From: Streblospio benedicti
Taxonomy: Eukaryota; Annelida; Polychaeta; Spionida; Spionidae
Length of the DNA: 64,000 nucleotides
Assembly (NCBI GenBank): GCA_019095985.1
Contig: CM032660.1
Location: 19,429,590 to 19,493,589 of the forward strand
Direction: 5' to 3'
Part shown: piece after piece, positions 41,790 through 52,720 of the stretch
Position numbering within the stretch: the stretch's first letter is position 1
Layout of the letters: each line of letters opens with the position of its first letter
Notes under the pieces: model-generated
Told to the model about the DNA's origin: nothing
What the model saw: the letters and a program-made list of their open reading frames with translations, nothing else
The model's database searches: none
Made by a program: the position numbers and the translations under genes

Positions 41790-42784
41790 TCCAGTTATTG
41801 AAAGACTACTTATTATAGGTAGTATAAAGACATTCTAGTGAACTCACAATTTATCAGTACATAATATATTCGAAATGGCTAGGGTAGCTTGAGGTTGCGT
41901 TGGGGTGACCCATCAAACTCTTGTTTGAACAGATTTACTGACTTGCGTTGACCACCACCCTTTAATAACTTTGTTCTGTAATCCTGCCTGCCTTAGTGCA
42001 GCCAGGAATGACGTTAAAGAAATAATCAGACCTATAAAATCGGTCACCAAAGAGAAACGTCACGTGTAGTGGTCTATTGTAATACTAGCCTATACCGTGA
42101 TACATCAGTAACAGTAAATCTAGTCCATGGCCTATTCTTAAGTAAACACCACACATCACCACCGCCCCACACCACACATCATTTCTAACACTACCTAGTT
42201 GGTTTATATGGATATCAATGAGACGAAGAACCAATGACTTGGGCTTGGAAACGAGCCCCAATGCGATGTTGGACGAATGGGCATTTGCTCCTGTAGTTTC
42301 CATTAGTTCTGCCCCAATAAAAGGTGCACTATAAAAGTTATTATTGTTGTTACATAGTGTTATGCTGTTGTCATAGATATAGACGTCCGTTATTAGCACG
42401 ACCATGAATTCAGATTGGTGTGACTTTAAAGTTAAAGTGTTACTTGCAACTTAATTGTTAATGATAGTTTACAAACACTGTAAGAGATGTACATGTAATG
42501 CCACATCCATATAGAAAAATACTCATTTAAATAGACAAAAAAAAACATTATACTGAAAGTATAAGAAAGGCATTCTCTACATTCTTTTGTCCTGAATTAA
42601 GTGCACTACATGTACGTGTTTGGCATTAACTCTTCATTCTTGTTATCGGGAATGTCTTAGTTTATTGTAGGCATAGAATCGGCCGGGTTTATAAGTGAGT
42701 TGCGGGAAAACGCCTTACAATTTGTGGAATGTTGGATAAAAGGCCAAACAATTGGGGATGTGGGATTTACTTGTTAACCACTTA
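41790..42784. other. Intergenic DNA
   Basis: Contains a GATGTGGG-type dispersed repeat at about 42,690-42,780. The 106-codon minus-strand ORF (42,085-42,405) shows no domain. Confidence 0.45.
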
Positions 42785-43503
42785 GTACGCACGAAGTCTG
42801 TAGGCTATGAACTCAACGATTTTCAGAATTTTCAGCACGATTTTCAGCACGATTTTCAGCAAAATGCACCGGATGACCCCGTGTTAGTACGGGTGACCCC
42901 GAACGAATGACGTACATCACGTTCAGATAACTACGTCACACGTACGTTGATAAACGTGGTGGTTGCACCTACTGTACTCGATTATGGATAACGTAACACT
43001 TTCATATCGGCTAAGGAGAAGTAATTACACAAATAAAAACAGTGATGCTTCTATTTCTCAAAGTTTACATAGAAATGTCAAGGTACATTTAACAGTTTAA
43101 TGAGGATACTAGCTGTCATTGTCCCATTGAATGTTGCCACTTGAAATCCCGTGGTCTGTCTGCGAATGTATGTTTATCAAAACGGGAATAGTTCAATGTT
43201 TAAGGTTGTGGAGCTTATAAAACTGCGTAATTATTCTTACACCTATGTAAAATTTACTACTGAAACCGTTTTCATGCATAATAGATGATTATTTACAACA
43301 TATCTGAGTGAAAACCTTTAAAAAATTGGTTGTTTATTCCCGGGATCGGCAAAATATCTGCGTAGTTGACACCATCATTTATTCGTTTTCAAAGAAACAC
43401 ACTATATACGGAGCCGACCACGGAGCCCATGCAGCTTTCATAAGACTGCTGTCAAACACCTTATCTGTGATCCGCCATTTGATTTGAATTGTCATAAAAT
43501 ATC
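42785..43503 (+). repeat. Direct duplication, copy 1
   Basis: Starts TACGCACGAAGTCTGTAGGC, with a 12-bp CACGATTTTCAG minisatellite (about 42,815-42,863), then TACATCACGTTCAGATAACT and ACGTTGATAAACGTGGTGGT. Copy 2 at 43,899-44,484 follows the same order. Confidence 0.85.
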
Positions 43504-43600
43504 CCCGGCATGTCGTAATGCCCCGTTTTCTCCCGTGATATTTCCGTATATCGGTCGTTGCTAAAAGGCAGACCACCAAAAGAATGACGGCGATGTGCAT
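43379..43600 (-). CDS. Possible small secreted peptide
   Basis: 73 codons starting MHIAVILLVVCLLATTDI, a good signal-peptide profile. The mature region is basic (RKYHGRKRGITTCRGYF) and ends FFENE. A donor-like DKV (GATAAG|GTGTTT) offers a shorter exon. Copy 2 of the duplication carries only the 3' part, with differences, before the gap. No family is recognised. It could equally be a chance ORF. Confidence 0.3.
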   Translation of the reverse strand: MHIAVILLVVCLLATTDIRKYHGRKRGITTCRGYFMTIQIKWRITDKVFDSSLMKAAWAPWSAPYIVCFFENE

Positions 43601-43898
43601 TTTCGTTTTGTCACAATGTACTAGGTTGGAAATCGAGTTTTAATAAATTAAGAATAGATAAGATGTTTTTATTGTGACAAAACTTAAACATTTTACTTAT
43701 GAATATTAACAAAATTTGATACCACAGCAGCCTACCAGTCATCACTGTATGCCGGGGTATTGATGTTGAAAAAAATAATTAATTAGCTCAAAAATGATTT
43801 TTTTATTATTTTCACGGGCCGGGGTATCACGGTAACCCGGGTTACGGCGTGGTGTATCATATGAGGGGTTTGGGCCTTAAGCAACTGCTTATGTATAA

Positions 43899-44484
43899 TA
43901 CGCACGAAGTCCTTAGGCTATGAACTCAACTCAGAATTCAGCACGATTTTCAGCACGATTTTCAGCAATTTTCACGGATGGATGAGTACAGGTGGTTTTG
44001 AACGAATGACGTACATCACGTTCGATAACTACGTCACACGTACGTTGATAAACGTGGTGGTTGCACCTACTGTACTCAATAATGGATAACGTAACACTTT
44101 CATATCGGCTATGGAGAAGTAATTACACAAATAAAAACAGTTTAATGTGGATACTAGCTGTCATTATCCCACTGAACGTTGCCATTTGAAATCAGGTGGT
44201 CTGTCTGCGGATGTACGTTTATCAAAAGGGGAATAGTTCAATATTTAAGGTTGTGGAGCTTATAAAACTGCGTAATTCTTCATACATCTAGGTAAAATTT
44301 ACTACTGAATCCCGATTTCATGCATAATAGGCGGGGATGGCAAAATATCTGCGTAGTTGACACCATCATTTTATTCGTTTTCAAAGAAACACACGATATA
44401 CGGAGCCCAGCTTTCATAAGACTGCTGTCAAACACCTTATCTGTGACCCGACATTTGAATCGTCATCAAATAACTATTTTAGAA
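43899..44484 (+). repeat. Direct duplication, copy 2, cut by assembly gap
   Basis: Same order as copy 1. It lacks a block of about 50 bases after AAAAACAG and has other small deletions. It runs into the 100-N gap, so its true end is unknown. Confidence 0.85.
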
Positions 44485-44584
44485 NNNNNNNNNNNNNNNN
44501 NNNNNNNNNNNNNNNNNNNNNNNNNNNNNNNNNNNNNNNNNNNNNNNNNNNNNNNNNNNNNNNNNNNNNNNNNNNNNNNNNNNN
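44485..44584. other. Assembly gap (100 N)
   Basis: Exactly 100 N, the conventional size for a gap of unknown length. Any ORF across it is meaningless. Confidence 0.99.
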
Positions 44585-45600
44585 AGCACTGCGTACATAT
44601 AGATGGAACACATTCTACCTCTCGAAGATAAAGGAATATACCTATTGGTTAAGACTGGCAGGAGCTCACAAAATTTGCCCAGTGCAGTTCTGCATATATG
44701 AAAGATGCAGCTAATTCACTGTCATGCGGAACCAACTGCTACTGCTGTATCAAACAGCTTTGTTCAATGTAAGTACTAAGTACAAGTATACGCATTATGT
44801 ATGGTTTGTAGCTTTGTGAAATGTACATTATCGATCAAAACTCTGAGAGACAGTAAGACATTTTGAACATTTCTTAATTGGGGAATAAGTCCAATGATTT
44901 GAACAACAATATTTTAATCTGCATAGACATGTCTAATCACTCAAGTGATACACTTCAGTTATGTGGAAAATGTTATTCCATGAACTTCCCGTCAGCACAA
45001 TTTATACATATACATATCGGTGATGAATAATTAAATGACATAATCTTTTAGCTATTGGTAGTCTGATGGAATATTATGAGGATGTGAATGAAGAGCAGGA
45101 AGCAGCTTCTATAAATAAATAATGCATTTTTCACATGTAATTTGCTTTATACATCTGTAACATTCATGGAATTTCAAGCTATTCTTTAACGAGTCATCAA
45201 ATTATTTTGATAATGGCACTTTACATGTTCTCTAATGTACTGACACTAAGTTCATGGAGTAATATTTTCAATAATCACTGAAAATATTACTGAATATATT
45301 TTTTTTTCCTGTAAGAATGATAAATGGAAAAAATGCCATAGTCAAGTTCATCATAATTTTAAAAATTACAATGTAGAGCCATGCAGCAACAACAAAAATA
45401 CTGTATCATTCCTATCATCTTTATTTTGATGTTCGGCAACGTTTAGAGTTATCATAGAAAATGTTACTCCACATACTTGCTGTCAGCACATTAATATGTG
45501 CTGACATTTAATTGGGAGACTGTTTACAGTGTAACGGTTGCTTATTCAATAAGCTGCGGTTTTCAAAAAGCATGTGAAACTAACAACCAGTTCTCGTCAG
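44585..45600. other. Unique AT-rich DNA after the gap
   Basis: No gene, TIR or satellite recognised apart from short AT-rich hairpins (such as AATATTTTCA...TGAAAATATT near 45,263-45,290). Confidence 0.4.
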
Positions 45601-46640
45601 TATACAGGTCTGTGACAGATTAAATACACCTCCAACCTTCCTCCCATCGTCATATGTTACAGCCATTTACACACTAAATGTACTAAATATGGCATTCTAT
45701 CATTCCGAAAAATCACCGCCAATAACCCACGCTGATTGGTCAATCTCCAAAGTGCTAAATTATGCGAGGAATGAACGCTGCGAAAAAACACATTAGTCTA
45801 ACCTCCTCACAATATCAATACAGCCGCTGTCGTAGTAAAGGCCATGAAGGCGTGTTAATGCTGTGCGGACAACAGATTAGACTAACCTCCGCGCTTGACG
45901 TTTCCGCGCTCAAAACAACTTGAATGTTGAATGTTATGATATGATTTATTTTAAAATAACATCATGAAAATGGAGTTTAGTCATGATAGAATGGTGATTG
46001 ACCACTCGATTGTCGTGTCAATCGCAAAATTGAGCCTGCTGACGTCTGATTTACCCCTCACTGCTGAGGGTAAATCAGACGTCAGCAGGCTCAATTTTGC
46101 GATTGACACTCCAATGTGGTCAATTCCTACAATGATTGATCTCTCTAATACCTCTCCCCAGCTACTGCTACCCATGGTAAACACATGCGGAGCAGATTAA
46201 ATGTCCCATTCATCCCTACCCTTCCACCGCCACGCCCCTCTTCTCTCCCCAACCTGCTCATCCCCATCCTCATCTAAACAGGTCCATGATTAATGCATCC
46301 CCTTCCTGTTGCTGCTCTGGTTGAAACGGATGAGATCTGGAACTTATTAAATGCTCCTCCCTTCCCATTCTTTCGCCTGTCCCATCCCCTCACACCAGCT
46401 CCCGGCACTATATAGCTCTGGGAAAGATTAAATACACCTCCATCACCTTCCTGCCACAGTCATATGTGACAGCCATACACACACTACATTTATGTGGCAA
46501 TGTTTTATCCCTCTAATAACCCTCCCTCCAGCTACTCCTACCCCTGGTAAACACATGCTACTACTCGGGTTGAAATTGATGAGATCTGAAACACATAAAA
46601 TGCTCCTCCCTGCCTCATCACCAGCCATGTCCACCCCCAC
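45600..46640. repeat. Pyrimidine-rich local duplication, interrupted by a palindromic element
   Basis: GATTAAATACACCTCC...CATATGTTACAGCC (about 45,617) recurs at about 46,428. 'CTCTCTAATACCTCTCCCCA' plus GCTACTGCTACCC (about 46,140) recurs at about 46,510. The element at 45,690-46,128 splits the first copy. This gives a natural uninserted reference in the second copy. Confidence 0.6.
45690..46128. mobile_element. Palindromic MITE-like element, copy 1
   Basis: 42-bp arms, 46,015-46,056 and 46,068-46,109, are perfectly complementary (GTGTCAATCGCAAAATTGAG ... CTCAATTTTGCGATTGACAC) around an 11-base loop. The stem continues imperfectly to TTGACCAC/GTGGTCAA at 45,998 and 46,123. The left part (TTCTATCATTCCG, ATCACCGCCAATAACCCA) also matches the second copy near 61.5-62.1 kb. 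No coding capacity; the mirror-image ORFs on both strands are a result of the palindrome. Confidence 0.75.
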
Positions 46641-46688
46641 CCCCCAACCCCGCCATGATGATGGTGTTACAGCAATTTCTACTTGCAG

Positions 46689-47361
46689 TGAATTAGGTAA
46701 TACCGAGATTTTGTCACTTTTACTGGAGAAACCATTCGATTTCTTAGACATTCATGACAAAGATGGAAAAGTAGCCTTACATAAAGCTGTGATAAATAGG
46801 CCTCATGAGACAACAAAGGAACTAATTAAACATAATGCAAAGGTGGATGTCCAGGATATCAAAGGAAACACATCCCTTCATTATGCTGTTGACAATGGAG
46901 ATATTGATATGATAAATTTGTTGCTTAAAACAAATTGTGCTGTAGGTGTGAAAAATCATCTGGGAGAGAGTCCATTGTTTATTGTTGTAGAGAACAGTAT
47001 GAAGATTGATGAAGCAAAAAACAAAATAATGATAATTGTTGACGTGCTTCTAAAACTAAGTAAAGCAGTTGAATATTTAAACATGGATATGATGCTGTAT
47101 TTGTTAGGTCGTGGTGTAGATGTGCATACAATGAACAGCAAGACTCAAGGTCTCTTCCATGTATTAGTTGACAAGATGAGTAATATTGAACACAATAAAG
47201 AAACAATCAAAACATTCCATTCTATCATAGACATTTCGGAAAAGCACCTGGACACAAACAGCGCTGATATCAACTACATGTGTAGATCAAAAGTGTTCAA
47301 AGAACACTGCGTCGCTAGAACGACGTTGACTTATGGGCAATTAAGATATTTACTGAAATGA
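46689..47361 (+). CDS. Ankyrin-repeat protein exon
   Basis: Acceptor TTTCTACTTGCAG at 46,688. The frame runs to TGA at 47,359-47,361. Visible repeats: ELGNTEILSLLLEKPFDFLD; DGKVALHKAVINRPHETTKE; IKGNTSLHYAVDNGDIDMIN (the best match to the ankyrin consensus, G-x-T-x-LHxA); LGESPLFIVVENS. More diverged helices follow. Ankyrin repeats act as protein-binding scaffolds. The upstream open frame to 46,492 is simple pyrimidine-rich sequence and probably not coding. The protein may belong with the Mab-21 domain at 49,933, because ankyrin plus Mab-21 combinations occur in invertebrates, but an in-frame stop ends this exon. Confidence 0.7.
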
Positions 47362-47599
47362 TGTATACTTTACAATCAAGAAATGAATAATTTGAGGAGA
47401 AAACATCAGAATGAATGAGAATCAATATACCCAGGCAAAAGATATTTGTGTTGCAATACAATAGTACTGTTTGAATAACAGATACTAATCAATATCAGTT
47501 TCAAACCCAATAATCAATATTTGCTGCTTGGGTTGGAATATGGATTTTTCTTGGTGCCTTAATTGCATTGAATATCAGTAAGAATATCATGAATGGGCT

Positions 47600-47836
47600 T
47601 CTAGAAACCACAGTTTAATTGGCAGATTGCCCAAAATCGAATCACTTCGGTGTCGTCTCAAACCTCATAGTTGTGTAAAGTTTGAACGAAATCGGTTCAT
47701 CGGTACGCCCGCTAGCTTGTCCAGAGACAAACATAGTTACATAGTTACATAGTTACATAGTTACATAGTTACAAACATACATACAAACGAACCAAACACA
47801 ATGCTTGCTTCAGCAGCTGAGCTGAAGCGACGCAAT
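47600..47836 (-). repeat. Interspersed repeat with ATAGTTAC microsatellite
   Basis: Reverse-complement relative of 29,325-29,580 (CGAAATCGGTTCATCGG, GCTTCAGCAGCTGAGC). It contains five or so ATAGTTAC units (47,733-47,772). It lies directly against the ankyrin fragment at 47,834. Confidence 0.6.
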
Positions 47837-47965
47837 AAACAGACTCCGCTTCACCTTGCAGCAGAAGTTGGCTGCGTCTCCACAATCAACATCCTCCTGG
47901 AGCGAGGGGCGGATTTAACTGCTAGAGACAAGTTTCACTTTCTACCATTGATGTGGTGCAATTAA
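47834..47965 (+). pseudogene. Single ankyrin-repeat fragment
   Basis: NKQTPLHLAAEVGCVSTINI then LLERGADLTARD is one complete ankyrin repeat (TPLHLAA, LLERGAD). It is followed by divergent residues and a stop. No start or splice signal is clear. Probably the remnant of a longer ankyrin array cut by the repeat on its left. Confidence 0.6.
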
Positions 47966-48439
47966 AACGTCATTATCACATGGCGATGTATTATAAGGAA
48001 ACAGAAAATTAAATGAATTTGTTTATATGTTAATGATATAAAAATGTGTTAAATTAAACATATATTTGTTTGTAGCTTAAACTGGATTACTGCTAAAATA
48101 GAATACTTACTAAGTAAAGCTTAATAGTCTGAATTGCACAAATAAAACTATAATTTCAGAGAAACATCTTTTATTTAAAAATCAGATGGGAGTCTTTAAA
48201 CACAAATATATTATACTATTTTGCTAGCATTTCATAACCATTCTATATACATGTATCTGGTATACCATATCATATCATTATATTATCATAGTGGTGCATC
48301 GGTCATAATGAAGCATTTAGAATATTATTTGAAAAACGTTGATGAATTTAGAAGAGCAAGATTTCCAAAAAGCTGATCAAACTTGGTCACTGGCAAAACA
48401 AGCTAAATGTGATTCAGGAATGTCAATCCAAACTGCAGA

Positions 48440-49830
48440 CAGTAATTGACCTAACTACACTGCCAACAAAACCCTCGCAGTTCTTTTAGGACCGATGGTA
48501 GATCTCAGTGAGCATCACGTGAAGAACTCGAAAGAAGTTAAGTGAGGTCATGATAGAGGATGATGAAATTTTTGCTTCACATGACGTGGTCTCCTTATTC
48601 ACGAACACTCCCATTGATAAAGCCCTCCAGATAATTAGAGACAGACTGAACAATGACAAGACTCTGAAGAAAAGAACATTACTGAATCCAGATGACGTTA
48701 TGGATTTGTGTGAGTTTATACTCACAACAACATACTTTCAATTCAGAGACAAGTTATACCAGCAGAAGTTTGACACTGCGATGGGGAGCCCTGTATCACC
48801 CATAGTGGCCAACCTCTACATGGAATGGTTGGAGTCCAAAGCAATAGCTACTGCCCCTGTAACCTGTAAGCCTCATCTGTGGAAACGCTATGTGGATGAT
48901 GTATTAGAGAAAATAAATATTGGAGAGACACAAAACCTCACGAACCATCTCAACACGGTTGATGAAACCGGGAGTATAAAGTTTACTCACGAAGAGGAAA
49001 GTGAGGGCTCAATCTCTTTTCTCGATACTCTGATTGTGAGAAAACAAGACAGAACTGTGAAAGTGTTAGTATACAGAAAGAAGACTCATACTGACCAATA
49101 TTTGCATTTCTCTTCACACCACCCACTCCAACACAAGTTGGGAGTCATTCGCACTCTCATGGATAGATGTGAAGAGATAGTGACCGAAGAGGAAGACAGG
49201 AAGAAAAGAGGAACAACATGTAGTTGAAGCTCTGAGCAAGTGTGGCTATCCTGAGTGGACGTTTAAGAGAGTGAAACACCAGAAAGCGACCAAACTGGAA
49301 AGGGAAATGGACAAGATCAAGAAGGGAAAGGAAGGTGAAAGATCAAAGGGTCTAGTAATCTTACCATATGTGAAAGGTGTGACTGAGGGCATATCCAGGA
49401 TACTGAATAAACATCGTGTGTCTACGGCTGCCAAACCCAAACAGACAATCCGGAACTTGCTAGTACACCCGAAAGACAAAGTGGATAAGTTGGACAAGAG
49501 TGAAATAGTGTATCAAGCGTACATTGGGGAAACAGGAAGAACGTTTGGGACAAGGATGAAAGAACATTTGAAAGATGTAGAAGTGAATAAGAAAGGATAA
49601 TTTACTAGAGCCACAAAGAAGGAATCTCTGACGGAACTTAACAAAAGTGCCATCACGGACCACGTGAACCAACACAATCACGATATAGACTGGGAAGGTG
49701 CAAGTGTAATAGACAGGAAGAGTGACTGGAAGACAAGGACAATCAAAGAGGCAGTGTATATCCGAACGTACAGGCAGGTCATGAACCGTGACGAGGGGGC
49801 CACCAACTCTCACGAGTTTACAATCCGGTT
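48440..49830 (+). mobile_element. Penelope-like retroelement, decayed
   Basis: Order seen: a pre-RT piece EHHVKNSKEV; reverse transcriptase with SHDVVSLFTNTPIDKAL (motif A), AMGSPVSPIVANLYMEWLE (motif B) and RYVDD (motif C); YRKKTHTDQYLHFSSHHPLQ thumb region; a GIY-YIG endonuclease segment YIGETGRTFGTRMKEHLKDV; and a terminal SAITDHVNQHNHDIDWEGA. RT plus GIY-YIG on one strand is diagnostic of Penelope-like elements. It is broken by roughly three interruptions, and the 5' part is missing. It sits between ankyrin-coding DNA and the Mab-21 region. Confidence 0.88.
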
Positions 49831-49932
49831 CTCGGCGGGGATCGGCGGGACTGACCTCCTGTCATGCGCAGAAGTGTCATTCCGACGATGCCGACAGATA
49901 GTTGGTGAAACTGTCAATGTAAGTGAAAAAAA

Positions 49933-51201
49933 ATGTGTTGTGATGTAAAGAATCGTGTATATAAATTTGTGAAAGAAGATTGGTTCTGTAATAAAGATCT
50001 CACTGAATTTTATAAATTTGACATAGAAAGAGTGAATAGGGATCCGTTTCTAGATGAATGGGTGGCATCCCAGCAAGGTCTCACGTGTATTACCCACAGG
50101 AGAACCGTGCTAACGCTCTCTGACTTTATAAGTAATGTAGTGGCTCAAATATCAGCTAAATATCCCTTATTAACCTGTGAGTTTCGTCTGTCAGGTAGTG
50201 AAAAGGAAGGAGCAAAAATAATAGCAACTGATGAGATGCACGCTTTATCTGTCCTCACGTGCACCACAATACTGTTTGAGAAATTTGAAATACCAGAAGA
50301 ACCTGGACATCCCATACTGCAGGAATTTGTAAAGCTTCTCTGCAAGCCAGAGTACAGAGATGAGCTACAACCAGTTTTAGATGACAATTACTACTTATCC
50401 AGAAGTAAATTATACCATCTTTACAGTGAAGCTCTCTCAGATGTCCTTGCTGACCCCAACTTGTGGGCCAAATATCCTCAAATACAAAGGATTTCTCATA
50501 AAGACATCTCACCAGGAAACCGTACTATTACACCATTGATGGTACTTTGGAGCGATGATGTTTACACACTGCTGAAAATTAGTATAGGTATGGTGCCTGC
50601 AATTGGTGTCAACTGGAGGCCCGAATGGGCAAGCAACCACCGGCTTCTAGATGAGATGCAGACACTCGTAGTACCCAAATGGAAAACTACTGCCATTGAA
50701 GACGACCAGCTTATGGAGATAGGGATATCACATTGGGAGAAGGATTTGCAAAAATGCTAGTGGAAATGAGAAATGGTTACAGACTGTGCAAAGTCATCAA
50801 AGAAGTATGTCCTAAAATTGTGCTTGACGAAACTCAATCAGAAGACTGGTGCGATGATTGGAACTTGTTTGACATCAAGGACATTGTGACCAGTTACATG
50901 ATGAAGCAAATCATCATCAAAGAATATGCTGCAGCATACTATGATAACCCAGGAAAAGAACCACCAGTTAAAACTGATAGAGAGTGGGCTATCAAGATTT
51001 TTGATGAATTGGAAAAAGCTTTCAGGAAACAAGAGCTTCAGTCATTTTTTATTCCTGGCTATAACCTTCTGTATGATGAGAAGTTTGCTCAGATGAGGGA
51101 GAAAGTATGATCAGCTATGCAAACTGCTGCTCACAGAGGAGGCAGCACAGCACTTTAGAAAAGCTTACATGGATGTTCAAGAACATGAGGGAGTACTGTA
51201 G
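49933..51201 (+). CDS. Mab-21 / cGAS-like domain protein, interrupted frame
   Basis: Three collinear segments read FRLSGSEKEGAKIIATDEMH, then GMVPAIGVNWRPEWASN and ISHWEKDLQK; then MLVEMRNGYRLCKVIKEVCP, VTSYMMKQIIIKEY and LQSFFIPGYNLL; then YDQLCKLLLTEEAAQHFRKA, ending at TAG 51,199-51,201. This is the Mab-21 fold: the nucleotidyltransferase GS motif, and the TSYMMKQ and FFIPGYNLL helices. In active cGAS-like enzymes GS is followed by E-x-D; here it is E-M-H, so catalysis is doubtful. Two frame changes each fall in an A run (CAAAAATGC near 50,750; GAGAAAGT near 51,105), one extra base each. Cytosolic or nuclear. Homopolymer error or young pseudogene. Confidence 0.75.
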
Positions 51202-52084
51202 CCTGGGCAAAAAAAGAGATGTTCTTAATTATGAACCACCAAATAAACAAAGGAAGCTTTCAAATTAATCAACCGGAAAAACAATTCTTTGATCAATGTA
51301 GTGATTATAAGAAACAATGAAAATTGTATAATCGCATTGAAAAAAAATATACACACTAAACTATATGTAACGTGTTCAACCCATAGTCTGCTGGCCATTT
51401 CATTGATTTGACAAAAACACGTTCATGAAGATAGCTGTTTGTACTTTTTTTTAGATCCTATACAATAAATTTTCTGGAAACTCCGAAAATGATTATTTCC
51501 CTCAACAAATTGACGCGGGTGGTCAGAATCGTATTGGCTTTCTTATTTTTAGCACATGGTAACAGGATTATGGATTTATGTTTCTAAAATATCTTACAAA
51601 CATCGAGCTGGTCCTGATCTCGATTAAAAATGACTGTCCAATGATGTCAATTTGAAAAGCGAATTTTTGTCACGCAATCCTGTTATCATAAAAAGGATAT
51701 TACAAATGAACATGTGTTGCTCATAACTGACCTATAAGCCCTTGCAGCGGCTGGGTGGTTATGATAATGATTTTGTAAATTGCATGTTTCTACTTGTAAA
51801 TGCCACATGTCAGTATAATAAACAATTTTTGACTTGTATTGCTCATGGCTATAGAAAATTACAAATCGAATAACAATATATCATTAAAATGCTTACATTG
51901 AAGGGTATCCAATGGGTAAGAAACTTTAAGCTTTTAATTTCATATGGTCCAAGTTTAAAACACCGAAAGATATTTGACTTTTAGATGCTTTTAACTTTTA
52001 ATCCCCCACCCCCACTCCCCAATTCCACCATCGTTACCTACTCTTAACGAACTCGGGATCTGGAGAGGTCATGGATGTCAAAGA
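51202..52084. other. Downstream of Mab-21 region
   Basis: AT-rich. AAATAAAC (51,241) could serve as a weak poly(A) signal. No gene seen. Confidence 0.4.
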
Positions 52085-52720
52085 CGAGCTCACGACAAAC
52101 ATGCACATGTTTGGCTCATAAAAGATTTTTCACGTTCCATAGTCGGCATGGTCAAGACCAGGTCAAGACTAAAATCAGGAAACAAGATCCAGACAAGATC
52201 CAGACAGGGTTACGACTTGGTCTCTATACGGTTAAGACGTGGTCCAGGCATGATCCCAACCATGGCTCAAGGTAAGGACTAAGAAAAATTGAAAGGTCGT
52301 AACCTGATTTTGATGCTGGTTACAATAGTGGAACGGGGATTCATAACAAGTCGTGACCTAATCTTGAGCTAAAAGAGAATGGGGACAAAGTCCTGACATG
52401 GTCAAGACCAACAGGACCAATAAAACTAGTTCCTGACATGGTCCAGACATGTTCCAGACATGGTCCTGTCCTGGTGTTGACAAAGTTACTATTAGGACCT
52501 GGTACGGACTTACATGCAGCCCAATAAGTTTGTTGAGGTGGAAGTCACTGGTCCATGTCGACTTTCGGCCAAGACCAGAACAGAACTAGCTCCCGACTTA
52601 AAAGACTAGATAAGGATTGGAGCTGGACAAGGTCCAGTGAAGGTCTTGATCAGGCCGAGACCTCGAAACATTGACAGGTCTTAATTTAGTTTTTATCCAG
52701 GCTACCACATTGGAACGGAG
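52085..52720. repeat. Degenerate array of GGTC-CAGAC / GGTCAAGAC motifs
   Basis: Tens of short units such as CATGGTCCAGAC, GGTCAAGACC and AAGATCCAGAC. A higher-order duplication of about 380 bp is visible: GCTGGTTACAATAGTGGAAC then GGGGATTCA (about 52,315) against CAGGCTACCACATTGGAACG then GAGGGATT (about 52,697). Non-coding. Confidence 0.6.

Noticed and set aside
44320-44631. ORF reading through the N gap
   Set aside because: A third of it is unknown sequence; it cannot be a supported gene.
45964-46200. Overlapping ORFs on both strands with the same peptide SIAKLSLLTSDLP
   Set aside because: Produced by the palindrome, not by a gene.
47733-47772. Regular ATAGTTAC repeats, considered as a CRISPR-like array
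   Set aside because: No spacers; it is a simple microsatellite inside an interspersed repeat in a eukaryotic genome.
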